29,224 bases of DNA from an uncultured Clostridia bacterium (GTDB taxonomy: Bacteria > Bacillota > Clostridia > UBA1381): contig CAJTPP010000007.1 of NCBI GenBank assembly GCA_910578235.1, positions 1 to 29,224 on the forward strand, in the 5' to 3' direction. The notes under the pieces are model-generated. The model was not told the DNA's origin. It searched no databases and saw nothing but the letters and a program-made list of their open reading frames with translations. Positions 1-7,845 of the stretch are shown here, in pieces (position 1 is the stretch's first letter; every line of letters begins with the position of its first letter). The position numbers and the translations under genes are program-made.

Positions 1-36
1 GTTTTTCAGACAGCCGCTTTACTGCTTAATTAATAA

Positions 37-3036
37 TTATTTATAAATTAAAATCATTTTCGCATTGCCTCTTGATGAAAGTATAAGCACTTTTGAACAT
101 TCAGAACCATAATTCTTTGCATCCTTAAGATCATTGATTGTCAGCGCTGTTGTTGTTCCGGAAGCATTCTTGCTTATTTCATCTCTTTCATCCTCCATAC
201 GAAGTATCTTTGTGGAAGATGTGATTGATACTTCCTCATAATCACTGTCATCAAGCTGATAGATACCGCTCTCGTCCTTTGTGAAGCCGTTTCTTGTAAC
301 ATATATCTTTTTCTCGTCAACAAGCACCTGACTTACGTTATACATACAAGCTCTTGAATACGGAACTGTGCCAAGTGATGAGCTTGTGTAAACTTCATCA
401 TCAGATGTGCCGGCTTTCTTAAATCTGTAATCAAACTTAAATGACTGATTATTGTTTTCCTCTGAAGGCGTCAGCTCTTCTTCCCAGCTGTAAAGCTCGT
501 CATTATACTGATCTTTTCCGTCAAGCACATTTGCTATATCCGCAAAACGCATTATGTCAATACGTCCCTGGGCAAGATTATCGCCGTCATATGCGAACTG
601 TACAATGTCTCCGACCTGTATGTCGCTGAACTCTGTATTATCAAATGTAGTCCATGATTTTGTTGTTGTTGACGATCCGCTGTACACATCAAATTTCAAT
701 GCGCTGTCATCTGTAGCTTCGTTATATATACTTTCAGGAAGCGAAGCGACAATTGAATAGTCCGTATCTTTTTTTACATTTGTAAGAACACTGTCATTAC
801 CGTAAAGGATAACAAGACCCGCTATTTTAGACGAGCTTACATCATAAGCCTCAACATAATATGAGTCACCTGACGTGAACGCGCCTGAAACAGATTTCTT
901 CGTATACTTACTCTTTTGATTACGGTCTGACGGTACACACAGCACAACGGTTGACGAATTTACAGAAAATGCGGTTTTACCTGCTGATGAAAAGCTGTTT
1001 GACGAATAAGTGTACTTATTCAGATCCTTACATCTTACAATCTGCTCTTTATCGTCGTTCTGAGCTTGTGTCTCGTCTGATTTAAGAGTAATAATTTCAG
1101 TAACAACTCCTCCGCTCACCGTAACTCTTACCGGCTGAGAATAATCTGTAATAGTCGGTGTTTTACCGGCGCCGTATATTTCCTCTGCAAAGTCTTTATC
1201 GTCATTTGTATATGCCGCCGACTCCTTAAGACGCTCTATAGCAATCTTGCTGTTTATTGTTGATCCGTTGTATTTTACTCTGTCCTTCAACGGATATGAA
1301 TCAGCGCTGCTTGTAGTGGCAACGGTTACATAAGCCTTTTCACCGCCGTCAAACTCGATAAATGCGTTAGAGATATATCCGTAAGGAATGACAGCAGCCT
1401 GCTTAAGAGTTCCGAATACAGCCGTACCGAAAGCGTCAAGATAGAATGTTCCCGTAACGCCTGTTTTAAGCTCTTTGCCGTCCTTATCTCTTATATACGC
1501 CTCACACTGATTTCCTATATTATAAGACTCGCCGTTTATTGTAAACTGATTTCTTGACGTATTGAGCGCGCTTATTGATCCGTTCACTGTTTTGTTTGAA
1601 ACAAGAAGCGTGTACATTGATTTGTCAAGACTCTCCGCATAAAGAATGACATCGTTTGCGGCAATAGACGTAACCGGGATTTCATTTCCGTTTTTCTTAA
1701 TTGTATAAGTATAGCCTATACCCTGAGGATCAAGGATAAGGAAATTACCTGTTACAAGCTTATCGGTGATACGGTAATCAGATGTTGTCGGAGCGGCATG
1801 AGCAACCATTGTCTGATAATTATAAATCTGTATCATATCAATAGTACCGTCGCTTGAATTATCAGTCAGTGAGACTGTACCGTATATTGAATAATCCGTT
1901 TCAGGATTAAGCCACTGCTCAAGCGCTTCCTGACGGGAGAAGCTTTCTTCAGCTTTTGTACTCGGATTTGTAAGTGTTACCGTATCATTTGCCGAAACAA
2001 GCGTTCCGTTATATCTTACAGTAAGATCGTCTTCCTTAAATTTCAAAGACTTTGTTTTTGTGTCTGTTTCATAATATTTCAGAGTATTGCCCGAAAAGCT
2101 TCTGATATCGTCATACTGAAGCTCATAAGCTGTATTCTTTGTTGTTTCGCTGTCAATTGTGACAAGCACCCTGTCATCCTTCAAGGTTGGCTGTCTGTAA
2201 TAAACTGTAATAGTATGGCCGAGATATTTGCTTATATCCAGAATACTGTTTGTGAATGACTTATAATTGATGGAATATTCCTGACCGTTTGAATCCATAA
2301 CGACCATCTCGTCCTCAAGAGGCTTGCCGCTGCAATCCTCTGTGACATAATCACCGACGCCTGTAAGAGTGCCCTTAAGCTTTCTTACCTTCAGATAATC
2401 TTTAAGCAATGTTTTATCGGTCTTATCCCATGTAAATCCGTTGTTTTCATACATTTCAATTTCAAGAGCATTGTAAAGCGCCTGCGCGATAACTCCTCTT
2501 GTAGCGTTGTCCTTGTAGGTTACACCGGAAATTTTGTTTGTAATATCAAGAGCGTCCGCCTGTTTGATATATCCCTCGGGCCATGAACCGAGCTGCTGGG
2601 CGTGCTGGTCATAACCCAATGCACAGACAATCATTTTCAACGCCTGCTCATATGAAACAGAGTCGTCCGGCTTGAAAATACCGTCTCCAAATCCGGAGAT
2701 AATACCAAGGTTATATCCTGTCTGGATATAATTCTTTGCCCAATGGTCGGCGCTTACGTCACTAAACTCATTGGTATTATATGTAAGATCCTTATGACCA
2801 AGCATAAATACGATCAGCTTTGTAAACTCCGCGCGCGTAATAGGATTGTCCGGCTTAAAAAGCTGGGTTCCGTTCTCATCGTAGCCATCGATAACCGATA
2901 GCTTTGAAAGTGTTGTAATTGCGTTTTTGTATGCATTTGAGTCCTCAACATCGCTGAAAGACGCAAATACACTGTTTTGACACACTGTGCCTGCTAATAG
3001 CATGACTGTTGTAAGCAAAGCTATTATTTTTTTCAT
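37..3036 (-). CDS. SLH-domain surface protein, large (999 aa)
   Basis: Predicted S-layer-type surface protein. I place the start at 3036 (MKKIIALL), not at upstream in-frame codons, because AAGGTG lies six bases before it and a good promoter lies at 3083-3111, inside the longer reading frame. An N-terminal signal peptide ends near VFAS. Three SLH domains follow: FSDVEDSNAYKNAI..TRAEFTKLIV, FSDVSADHWAKNYI..YEQALKMIV, and a divergent third starting near GSWPEGYIKQADAL. SLH domains bind secondary cell wall polymer. The remaining roughly 800 residues are beta-rich and Ser/Thr/Asp-rich with no domain or catalytic motif I recognise. The gene is divergent from ftsH. Its SLH identity is firm; the function of the body is unknown. 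Confidence 0.9.
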   Translation of the reverse strand: MKKIIALLTTVMLLAGTVCQNSVFASFSDVEDSNAYKNAITTLSKLSVIDGYDENGTQLFKPDNPITRAEFTKLIVFMLGHKDLTYNTNEFSDVSADHWAKNYIQTGYNLGIISGFGDGIFKPDDSVSYEQALKMIVCALGYDQHAQQLGSWPEGYIKQADALDITNKISGVTYKDNATRGVIAQALYNALEIEMYENNGFTWDKTDKTLLKDYLKVRKLKGTLTGVGDYVTEDCSGKPLEDEMVVMDSNGQEYSINYKSFTNSILDISKYLGHTITVYYRQPTLKDDRVLVTIDSETTKNTAYELQYDDIRSFSGNTLKYYETDTKTKSLKFKEDDLTVRYNGTLVSANDTVTLTNPSTKAEESFSRQEALEQWLNPETDYSIYGTVSLTDNSSDGTIDMIQIYNYQTMVAHAAPTTSDYRITDKLVTGNFLILDPQGIGYTYTIKKNGNEIPVTSIAANDVILYAESLDKSMYTLLVSNKTVNGSISALNTSRNQFTINGESYNIGNQCEAYIRDKDGKELKTGVTGTFYLDAFGTAVFGTLKQAAVIPYGYISNAFIEFDGGEKAYVTVATTSSADSYPLKDRVKYNGSTINSKIAIERLKESAAYTNDDKDFAEEIYGAGKTPTITDYSQPVRVTVSGGVVTEIITLKSDETQAQNDDKEQIVRCKDLNKYTYSSNSFSSAGKTAFSVNSSTVVLCVPSDRNQKSKYTKKSVSGAFTSGDSYYVEAYDVSSSKIAGLVILYGNDSVLTNVKKDTDYSIVASLPESIYNEATDDSALKFDVYSGSSTTTKSWTTFDNTEFSDIQVGDIVQFAYDGDNLAQGRIDIMRFADIANVLDGKDQYNDELYSWEEELTPSEENNNQSFKFDYRFKKAGTSDDEVYTSSSLGTVPYSRACMYNVSQVLVDEKKIYVTRNGFTKDESGIYQLDDSDYEEVSITSSTKILRMEDERDEISKNASGTTTALTINDLKDAKNYGSECSKVLILSSRGNAKMILIYK

Positions 3037-3082
3037 AAACATCACCTTTTCTTCCTTATATAGTATAGCAATTATATATACT

Positions 3083-3111
3083 ATTCTACCACTAATTACT
3101 GTATAAGTCAA
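3083..3111 (-). promoter_or_regulatory. Promoter of the large SLH gene
   Basis: On the minus strand TTGACT (3106-3111) is followed after 17 bases by TAGAAT (3083-3088), preceded by TGG (extended -10). This sigma-A-type promoter sits about 45 bases before the chosen start at 3036 and supports that start. Confidence 0.8.
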
Positions 3112-3121
3112 CATAATTAAA

Positions 3122-3143
3122 ATATTTCCGATATAGGAAATAT
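3122..3143. promoter_or_regulatory. Palindrome between divergent promoters, possible operator
   Basis: ATATTTCC (3122-3129) and GGAAATAT (3136-3143) form a perfect 8-bp inverted repeat around GATATA. It lies between the -35 of the SLH gene (3106-3111) and the -35 of ftsH (3174-3179), a natural place for a regulator acting on one or both genes. There is no T-run, so it is not a terminator. An operator role is inference. Confidence 0.4.
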
Positions 3144-3173
3144 GAACAAATTTATAATTATAAAATAAAGCAG

Positions 3174-3202
3174 TTGAAAAAATTGTTTTAAAGTGATACA
3201 AT
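3174..3202 (+). promoter_or_regulatory. Promoter of ftsH
   Basis: TTGAAA (3174-3179), 17-base spacer, TACAAT (3197-3202). A ribosome binding site AGGAGG (3226-3231) follows before the ATG at 3243. Confidence 0.8.
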
Positions 3203-3242
3203 AGCAGATATTTAAGCCTGATTGTAGGAGGACATATTTAAT

Positions 3243-5177
3243 ATGGATAACAAAAAAAAGCGTTCACCTTTGAAAAGTCCGCTGCTGATATTTCTTGTTA
3301 TATCTGTCGCGGCGACAGTACTGCTGAATGTGATTATGCTGTCAATGCAGACATCGCGCGGTCAAGAAATCTCATACAGTAATTTTTTGAAGATGCTTAA
3401 CGAGGAAAAAATAGATGAGGTAATACTCTCAAGGGAGCAGCTCACTATATACGAAAAGTTTGACGGAGAAATAGAATTTAAATCCAATGATGCCGCCGCG
3501 CTTATGTCAATACTCGGTATTGACACGGACAGCGTTCTTGAAAACGCGAGAAAAAGCAGCCGCAATGTGTACTACACAGGTTATATCGCAGACAGCAGGC
3601 TTCTGGAGATGCTTGACGAAAAAGGCGTGCAGTATTCAACGCCGATACAGCGTAATAATCCAATACTGGATTTCTTCCTGACATGGATACTTCCGCTGGG
3701 GATCATATATCTTCTGTTCTTCCTGCTTACCCGCTCAATGTCAAAAAAGATGGGCGGAGGCGGAATTATGGGTATAGGCCAGTCCAGCGCGAAAATGTAT
3801 AATGTGGAAAACGCCACCGGAATTACATTCGCCGATGTCGCAGGACAGGAAGAGGCAAAGGAGTCACTTAGAGAAATTGTGGATTATCTGCATAATCCGT
3901 CAAAATATCAGGCCATAGGCGCAAAACAGCCTAAGGGAGCGTTGCTTGTCGGCCCTCCGGGAACAGGTAAAACGCTGCTTGCGAAAGCGGTGGCGGGAGA
4001 AGCCAAGGTTCCGTTTTTCTCGCTCTCCGGCTCGGAATTTGTCGAGATGTTTGTAGGCGTAGGCGCGTCAAGAGTCCGTGACCTGTTCAAACAAGCAAAC
4101 GCCAAAGCTCCCTGCATAATATTTATAGACGAGATTGACGCGATCGGTAAATCCAGAGATAATCAGATAAGCTCAAACGACGAGCGTGAGCAGACGCTGA
4201 ACCAGCTTTTATCGGAAATGGACGGCTTTGATTCCTCCAAAGGCCTTGTAATTCTCGCAGCCACAAACCGTCCTGAAGTACTTGACAAAGCGCTTCTGAG
4301 ACCCGGACGCTTTGACAGACGGATTATCGTAGAAAAACCTGATCTCAAAGGACGCGAAGATATTTTAAAGGTTCATATAAAAAATGTAAAAACCGATACA
4401 GATATTAACCTTCATGAAATGGCTCTTGCGACAAGCGGCGCGGCGGGAGCGGATCTTGCCAATATGGTAAATGAAGCGGCATTGCGCGCGGTTCGCTGCA
4501 ACCGTAAAACCGTTACTCAGGAAGATCTTATGGAAGCCGTTGAAATAATTATAGCCGGCAAAGAAAAGAAAGACAGAATACTTTCAGAAAAAGAAAAACG
4601 CATAGTCGCTTTTCATGAGGTGGGCCACGCCATTGCAACAGCGGTGCAAAAGCATACTCAGCCTGTTCACAAGATAACAATTGTTCCGCGCACAATGGGC
4701 TCGCTCGGATACACAATGCAGGTACCCGAAGAGGAAGAACATTATCTGATGACAAAAGATGAAATTGTGGATCAGATAACCGTGTTCCTTGCCGGACGCG
4801 CTACAGAGGAGCTTGTTTTTAACGTAAAGACAACCGGCGCGGCGAACGATATTGAACACGCGACCGAACTTGCAAGAAGCATGATTACACAGTACGGCAT
4901 GTCAGACAAATTCGGCATGGCGGGACTTGAAAGTATACAAAATAAATATCTTGACGGCAGAAGCGTTTCAAACTGCTCGGAAGAAACAAAAACCGATATA
5001 GACAAAGAAATTGTCGGGCTTCTTAAAAACTGCTATGAAAAAGCAACTGACATCTTGAAGAAAAACCGCGGCGCGCTTGACGAAATTTCCGAGTTTCTTA
5101 TCAATAAAGAAACAATAACCGGAGATCAGTTTATGGAAATATTCTCTCGCGTCAAAGAAGAAAAAAATGATGATTAA
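3243..5177 (+). CDS. ftsH: ATP-dependent zinc metalloprotease FtsH
   Basis: Membrane-anchored AAA+ protease that extracts and degrades membrane and short-lived cytoplasmic proteins as a hexamer. Membrane segments are at about residues 13-33 and 140-163, with an extracytoplasmic domain between them. Walker A GPPGTGKT is at 237-244, Walker B IIFIDEID near 292-299, and the second region of homology with arginine fingers follows (LLRPGRFDRR). The zinc site is HEVGH (458-462; HEAGH is more usual) with the third ligand Asp536 in ANDIEHAT. At 644 aa it is normal length and intact. AGGAGG at 3226-3231 supports the start. An XRE gene follows 31 bases downstream and may be cotranscribed. Confidence 0.97.
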   Translation: MDNKKKRSPLKSPLLIFLVISVAATVLLNVIMLSMQTSRGQEISYSNFLKMLNEEKIDEVILSREQLTIYEKFDGEIEFKSNDAAALMSILGIDTDSVLENARKSSRNVYYTGYIADSRLLEMLDEKGVQYSTPIQRNNPILDFFLTWILPLGIIYLLFFLLTRSMSKKMGGGGIMGIGQSSAKMYNVENATGITFADVAGQEEAKESLREIVDYLHNPSKYQAIGAKQPKGALLVGPPGTGKTLLAKAVAGEAKVPFFSLSGSEFVEMFVGVGASRVRDLFKQANAKAPCIIFIDEIDAIGKSRDNQISSNDEREQTLNQLLSEMDGFDSSKGLVILAATNRPEVLDKALLRPGRFDRRIIVEKPDLKGREDILKVHIKNVKTDTDINLHEMALATSGAAGADLANMVNEAALRAVRCNRKTVTQEDLMEAVEIIIAGKEKKDRILSEKEKRIVAFHEVGHAIATAVQKHTQPVHKITIVPRTMGSLGYTMQVPEEEEHYLMTKDEIVDQITVFLAGRATEELVFNVKTTGAANDIEHATELARSMITQYGMSDKFGMAGLESIQNKYLDGRSVSNCSEETKTDIDKEIVGLLKNCYEKATDILKKNRGALDEISEFLINKETITGDQFMEIFSRVKEEKNDD

Positions 5178-5208
5178 AAATATATAAATTAAAAAGAAAG
5201 GTGATATT

Positions 5209-5580
5209 ATGAACGCACAAATGAAAACAACTATAAGACCGGTAATCAATCTGAAAAATACAGCGGTGATTATTCGTAACCTCAGACGCGAAAAAGGCCT
5301 TACACAAAATGAGCTTGCAAAAAAAATAGGAGTGTCAAGAACATGTGTTTCAAACTGGGAAAGCGGGGCGAGAATACCCGACTGCGTGGCTGTTATAAAA
5401 ATAGCCGCGATATTTCAAGTTCCCGTGGATTATGTTTACGGTATGACAGATCACAGATACAATATTAATATTCCCGAGTATTTTGAGATTGATTTTTCAA
5501 AACTTAACCCGGAAGGAATGAATATGCTTTATGAATATTACAAATATCTGATAAACAATGAAAAATACCGTGCCAATTAA
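5209..5580 (+). CDS. XRE-family transcriptional regulator
   Basis: A 123-aa DNA-binding protein. The HTH_3/Cro-CI domain spans roughly residues 16-76: IIRNLRREKGLTQNELAKKI, then VSRTCVSNWESGARIPD, ending VPVDYVYGMTD. The N-terminal extension of about 15 residues and the roughly 45-residue acidic/aromatic tail have no recognised domain. It starts 31 bases after ftsH with AAAGAAAGGTGAT as ribosome binding site and no obvious promoter, so it is probably cotranscribed with ftsH. Its target is unknown; the palindrome at 3122-3143 upstream of ftsH is one candidate. Confidence 0.85.
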   Translation: MNAQMKTTIRPVINLKNTAVIIRNLRREKGLTQNELAKKIGVSRTCVSNWESGARIPDCVAVIKIAAIFQVPVDYVYGMTDHRYNINIPEYFEIDFSKLNPEGMNMLYEYYKYLINNEKYRAN

Positions 5581-5589
5581 AAAAAATTC

Positions 5590-5618
5590 TTGACTTTTAT
5601 AAGAAATTAAAGTATAAT
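5590..5618 (+). promoter_or_regulatory. Promoter of rpsF-ssb-rpsR
   Basis: TTGACT (5590-5595), 17-base spacer, TATAAT (5613-5618): a near-consensus sigma-A promoter just before the structured rpsF leader. Confidence 0.9.
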
Positions 5619-5625
5619 TATATAG

Positions 5626-5690
5626 CTTGTGGAAAGACAGGCAATCCTTGCCCGGGGCGAAGACCGCGGGACAAAAGTCCATAAGGAGGT
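5626..5690 (+). promoter_or_regulatory. rpsF leader, S6:S18-type autoregulatory RNA
   Basis: The leader can close with CTTGTGGA (5626-5633) pairing to TCCATAAG (5678-5685), eight pairs with one G-U. Inside are a hairpin GGCAATCCTTGCC and a G/C-rich stretch with an ACCGCGGG element. The 3' strand of the closing helix runs into the AGGAGG ribosome binding site, so closing it would hide rpsF translation initiation. In Firmicutes the S6:S18 protein complex is known to bind such rpsF leaders through a CCG-containing element resembling its 16S rRNA site. The assignment rests on position, fold and the CCG element; no covariance model was run. Confidence 0.7.
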
Positions 5691-5697
5691 GCAGAAA

Positions 5698-6000
5698 ATG
5701 GCTGAAAAAATGCTAAACAGCTATGAAACAATTTTTATCGTTGACGCAACGCTTGATGAGGAAAATGTTACTGCTCTTAAAGATAAGTTTACATCACTTA
5801 TCGAAAAGAACGGTGAATTGGAATCAGTAGACGAGTGGGGTAAGAGAAGACTTGCTTACGAAATTAACGATAGAACAGAAGGTTTCTATTATCTTGTAAA
5901 CTTCAAGGCTGACAGCGAGTTCCCAAAGGAGCTTGAAAGACAGTATAAGATTACAGAAGGTATATTGAGAACTATCGTTATAAGAAAAGATGAAGAATAA
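5698..6000 (+). CDS. rpsF: 30S ribosomal protein S6
   Basis: Small-subunit protein that pairs with S18 on the platform of the 30S subunit. The start is ATG at 5698 (MAEKMLNSYE), eight bases after AAGGAGGT; the in-frame upstream stretch from 5629 is the structured leader and is not coding. At 100 aa it has normal length. S6 hallmarks include YETIFIVDATL near the start, EWGKRRLAYEI in the middle and GFYYLVNF. It is first in the rpsF-ssb-rpsR operon, driven by the promoter at 5590-5618 and probably feedback-controlled through its leader. Confidence 0.97.
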   Translation: MAEKMLNSYETIFIVDATLDEENVTALKDKFTSLIEKNGELESVDEWGKRRLAYEINDRTEGFYYLVNFKADSEFPKELERQYKITEGILRTIVIRKDEE

Positions 6001-6030
6001 TCTTTTCCTGCAAGAGAAAGCGGTGTAAGT

Positions 6031-6516
6031 ATGAACAGAGTTATATTAATGGGACGTCTTACACGTGACGTCGAAATGCGTCAGACTCCGAACGGTGTTT
6101 CGCTTGCGAGATTTTCCCTCGCTGTAAACAGACGTTTCGCCGGAAAAGACAGTCAGCAGCAGGCAGATTTTATTAACTGCGTTGCATGGAGACAGACGGG
6201 TGAATTTATCGCAAGATATTTTCAGAAAGGAAGTATGCTTGCGGTAGTCGGAAGTATTCAATCGAGAAGCTGGGACGGTCAGGACGGTAAAAAGCAGTAT
6301 GCGACAGAAGTTGTCGTTGAGGAAGCTTACTTTACCGGTTCAAGAACCGAAACAGGAACTCAGGGCGGAAGCTATCAGAATCAAGGTTTTGATCAGGGCG
6401 GTTATAACAACGCTCCTCAGCCTCAGCAGGGCGGCGCTCAGCCAAACTTCAGTGATGATTTTGATATGGACGGTTTTTCCGATTTAGACGGCAGTGAGGA
6501 CGATTTACCGTTTTAA
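6031..6516 (+). CDS. ssb: Single-stranded DNA-binding protein
   Basis: Replicative SSB that coats single-stranded DNA and recruits repair and replication partners. The OB fold covers about residues 1-105, beginning MNRVILMGRLTRDVEMR and including DFINCVAWRQTGEF. A Gly/Gln/Asn-rich linker follows, then the acidic tip DDLPF that docks partner proteins. At 161 aa it is typical. It lies between rpsF and rpsR, 30 bases after rpsF, with a modest ribosome binding site (AAGCGGTG). This is the standard Firmicutes arrangement. Confidence 0.97.
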   Translation: MNRVILMGRLTRDVEMRQTPNGVSLARFSLAVNRRFAGKDSQQQADFINCVAWRQTGEFIARYFQKGSMLAVVGSIQSRSWDGQDGKKQYATEVVVEEAYFTGSRTETGTQGGSYQNQGFDQGGYNNAPQPQQGGAQPNFSDDFDMDGFSDLDGSEDDLPF

Positions 6517-6553
6517 TCCGCTATGATAAAAATTGAGAAGGAGGATAACAGTC

Positions 6554-6799
6554 ATGGCTGAAAGAACTGAAAGACCGCAGAGAGCAAGAAGACCTAAGAA
6601 AAAGGTTTGTATGTTCTGTGTAGACAAGGTTGATCATATTGATTATAAGGATACAGCAAAACTGAGAAGATATGTTACTGAAAGAGGCAAGATCGTGCCC
6701 AGACGTATCAGCGGCAACTGTGCTAAACATCAGAGACAGCTTACAACAGCTATTAAGCGCGCAAGAATTATTGCGTTATTACCATTCGTAGCTGAATAA
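6554..6799 (+). CDS. rpsR: 30S ribosomal protein S18
   Basis: S6 partner on the 30S platform, 81 aa. I chose ATG 6554 (MAERTERPQ) over the in-frame ATG at 6533 because GAAGGAGG lies just upstream of it. The recognisable core is VDHIDYKDTAKLRRYVTERG, then RRISGNCAKHQRQLTTAIKR, with the basic N-terminus usual in this family. CMFC and NCAKH give cysteines like those of zinc-type S18 proteins, though only part of a site is apparent. Last gene of the operon, with a terminator directly behind it. Confidence 0.97.
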   Translation: MAERTERPQRARRPKKKVCMFCVDKVDHIDYKDTAKLRRYVTERGKIVPRRISGNCAKHQRQLTTAIKRARIIALLPFVAE

Positions 6800-6809
6800 T
6801 CAGATATTA

Positions 6810-6840
6810 AAAACGGAATGTACTGCATTCCGTTTTTCTT
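6810..6840 (+). terminator. Terminator after rpsR
   Basis: AAAACGGAATG (6810-6820) pairs perfectly with CATTCCGTTTT (6826-6836) around TACTG and runs into a T-tract. It ends the rpsF operon. Confidence 0.92.
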
Positions 6841-6921
6841 TATCTTATAAAAAATATAACCATACCTGACTAAACGTCTTTTTATTTAAATAACAATACA
6901 TTAAAGCGAGAAATAATTAAA

Positions 6922-7845
6922 ATGAGAGAGGTTACTATAAATTCCAATGACGCTATGCAGCGTCTTGATAAATTCCTTACAAAATATATGCGTAATATTC
7001 CGCAGAACATGCTGTACAAGGGACTGCGGAAAAATTGTGTGCGCGTAAACGGAAAGCATGTTAAAGACGGAAAATACATGCTTCATGACGGCGATATACT
7101 TTCCCTGTATTTCAAAGACGAGTTCTTTGAAAATAAAAAACAATTTATAAACGGCAGCACCGATATTGATATTATCTATGAAGATAACAATATACTTCTT
7201 ATAAACAAGCCCCGCGGATTAGTCGTCCATTCTGATGATAAAGGCAGCGGCGACACGCTTTTGAAACGTATGCAGAGCTATCTGTATGAAACAGGCGAGT
7301 ATAATCCGGAAGCCGAAAACAGTTTTTCGCCCGCCCTTGCAAACAGACTTGACCAAAATACTTCAGGAATAATAATCGGTGTCAAAAACGCTCCGGCGCT
7401 CAGAATAATCAACGAAAAAATACGAGCGCGGGAAATCAGAAAACTATATATGTGCGTGGTTGAGGGATACATAAAAAAAGACGGCACTCTCAGCGCTTTT
7501 CTTACGCGCGGAGAAAAAAAAGTGTCCGTCACGGACACAGAAACAGAAAATTCAAAAAAGATAATCACGGCCTATAATGTTATTTCCGCGCAAAAAGACA
7601 AATCCCTGCTCGAAATTGAGCTTGGCACCGGACGCACACACCAAATACGCGCGCAAATGGCTCATATCGGGCATCCGCTGTGGGGTGACACAAAATACGG
7701 CTCAGTTCACAAGCCTCCCATGATGCTTACAAGCTACAAACTGATCTTTAATTTCACGTCAGACGCCGGTATTTTAAATTATCTCAGAAACAGAGAATTT
7801 CATATCACCGCTGATTTTTCCAGAACTTTTTCACAGGAGAAATAA
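6922..7845 (+). CDS. RluA-family 23S rRNA pseudouridine synthase
   Basis: Isomerises uridine to pseudouridine in RNA. Residues about 10-65 form an S4 RNA-binding domain (MQRLDKFLTKYM..NCVRVNGKHV). The catalytic domain begins near residue 90 (INKPRGLVVHSDDKGSGDTL) and holds the family motif as NRLDQNTSG, with catalytic Asp144; HRLD is the more common form. GTGRTHQIRAQMAHIGHPL follows. At 307 aa, with an S4 domain, it resembles RluC/RluD-like enzymes, but the exact target uridine cannot be read from sequence. The ribosome binding site is weak. Its last 46 bases overlap the convergent glycosyltransferase gene. Confidence 0.92.
   Translation: MREVTINSNDAMQRLDKFLTKYMRNIPQNMLYKGLRKNCVRVNGKHVKDGKYMLHDGDILSLYFKDEFFENKKQFINGSTDIDIIYEDNNILLINKPRGLVVHSDDKGSGDTLLKRMQSYLYETGEYNPEAENSFSPALANRLDQNTSGIIIGVKNAPALRIINEKIRAREIRKLYMCVVEGYIKKDGTLSAFLTRGEKKVSVTDTETENSKKIITAYNVISAQKDKSLLEIELGTGRTHQIRAQMAHIGHPLWGDTKYGSVHKPPMMLTSYKLIFNFTSDAGILNYLRNREFHITADFSRTFSQEK

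Noticed and set aside
3037..3201. N-terminal extension of the large SLH protein by 55 residues
   Set aside because: The region holds the promoter at 3083-3111 and ribosome binding site, and a normal signal peptide starts at 3036.
5629..5697. 23-residue extension of S6
   Set aside because: It overlaps the structured leader and lacks a ribosome binding site; S6 proteins start at MAEK-like sequence.
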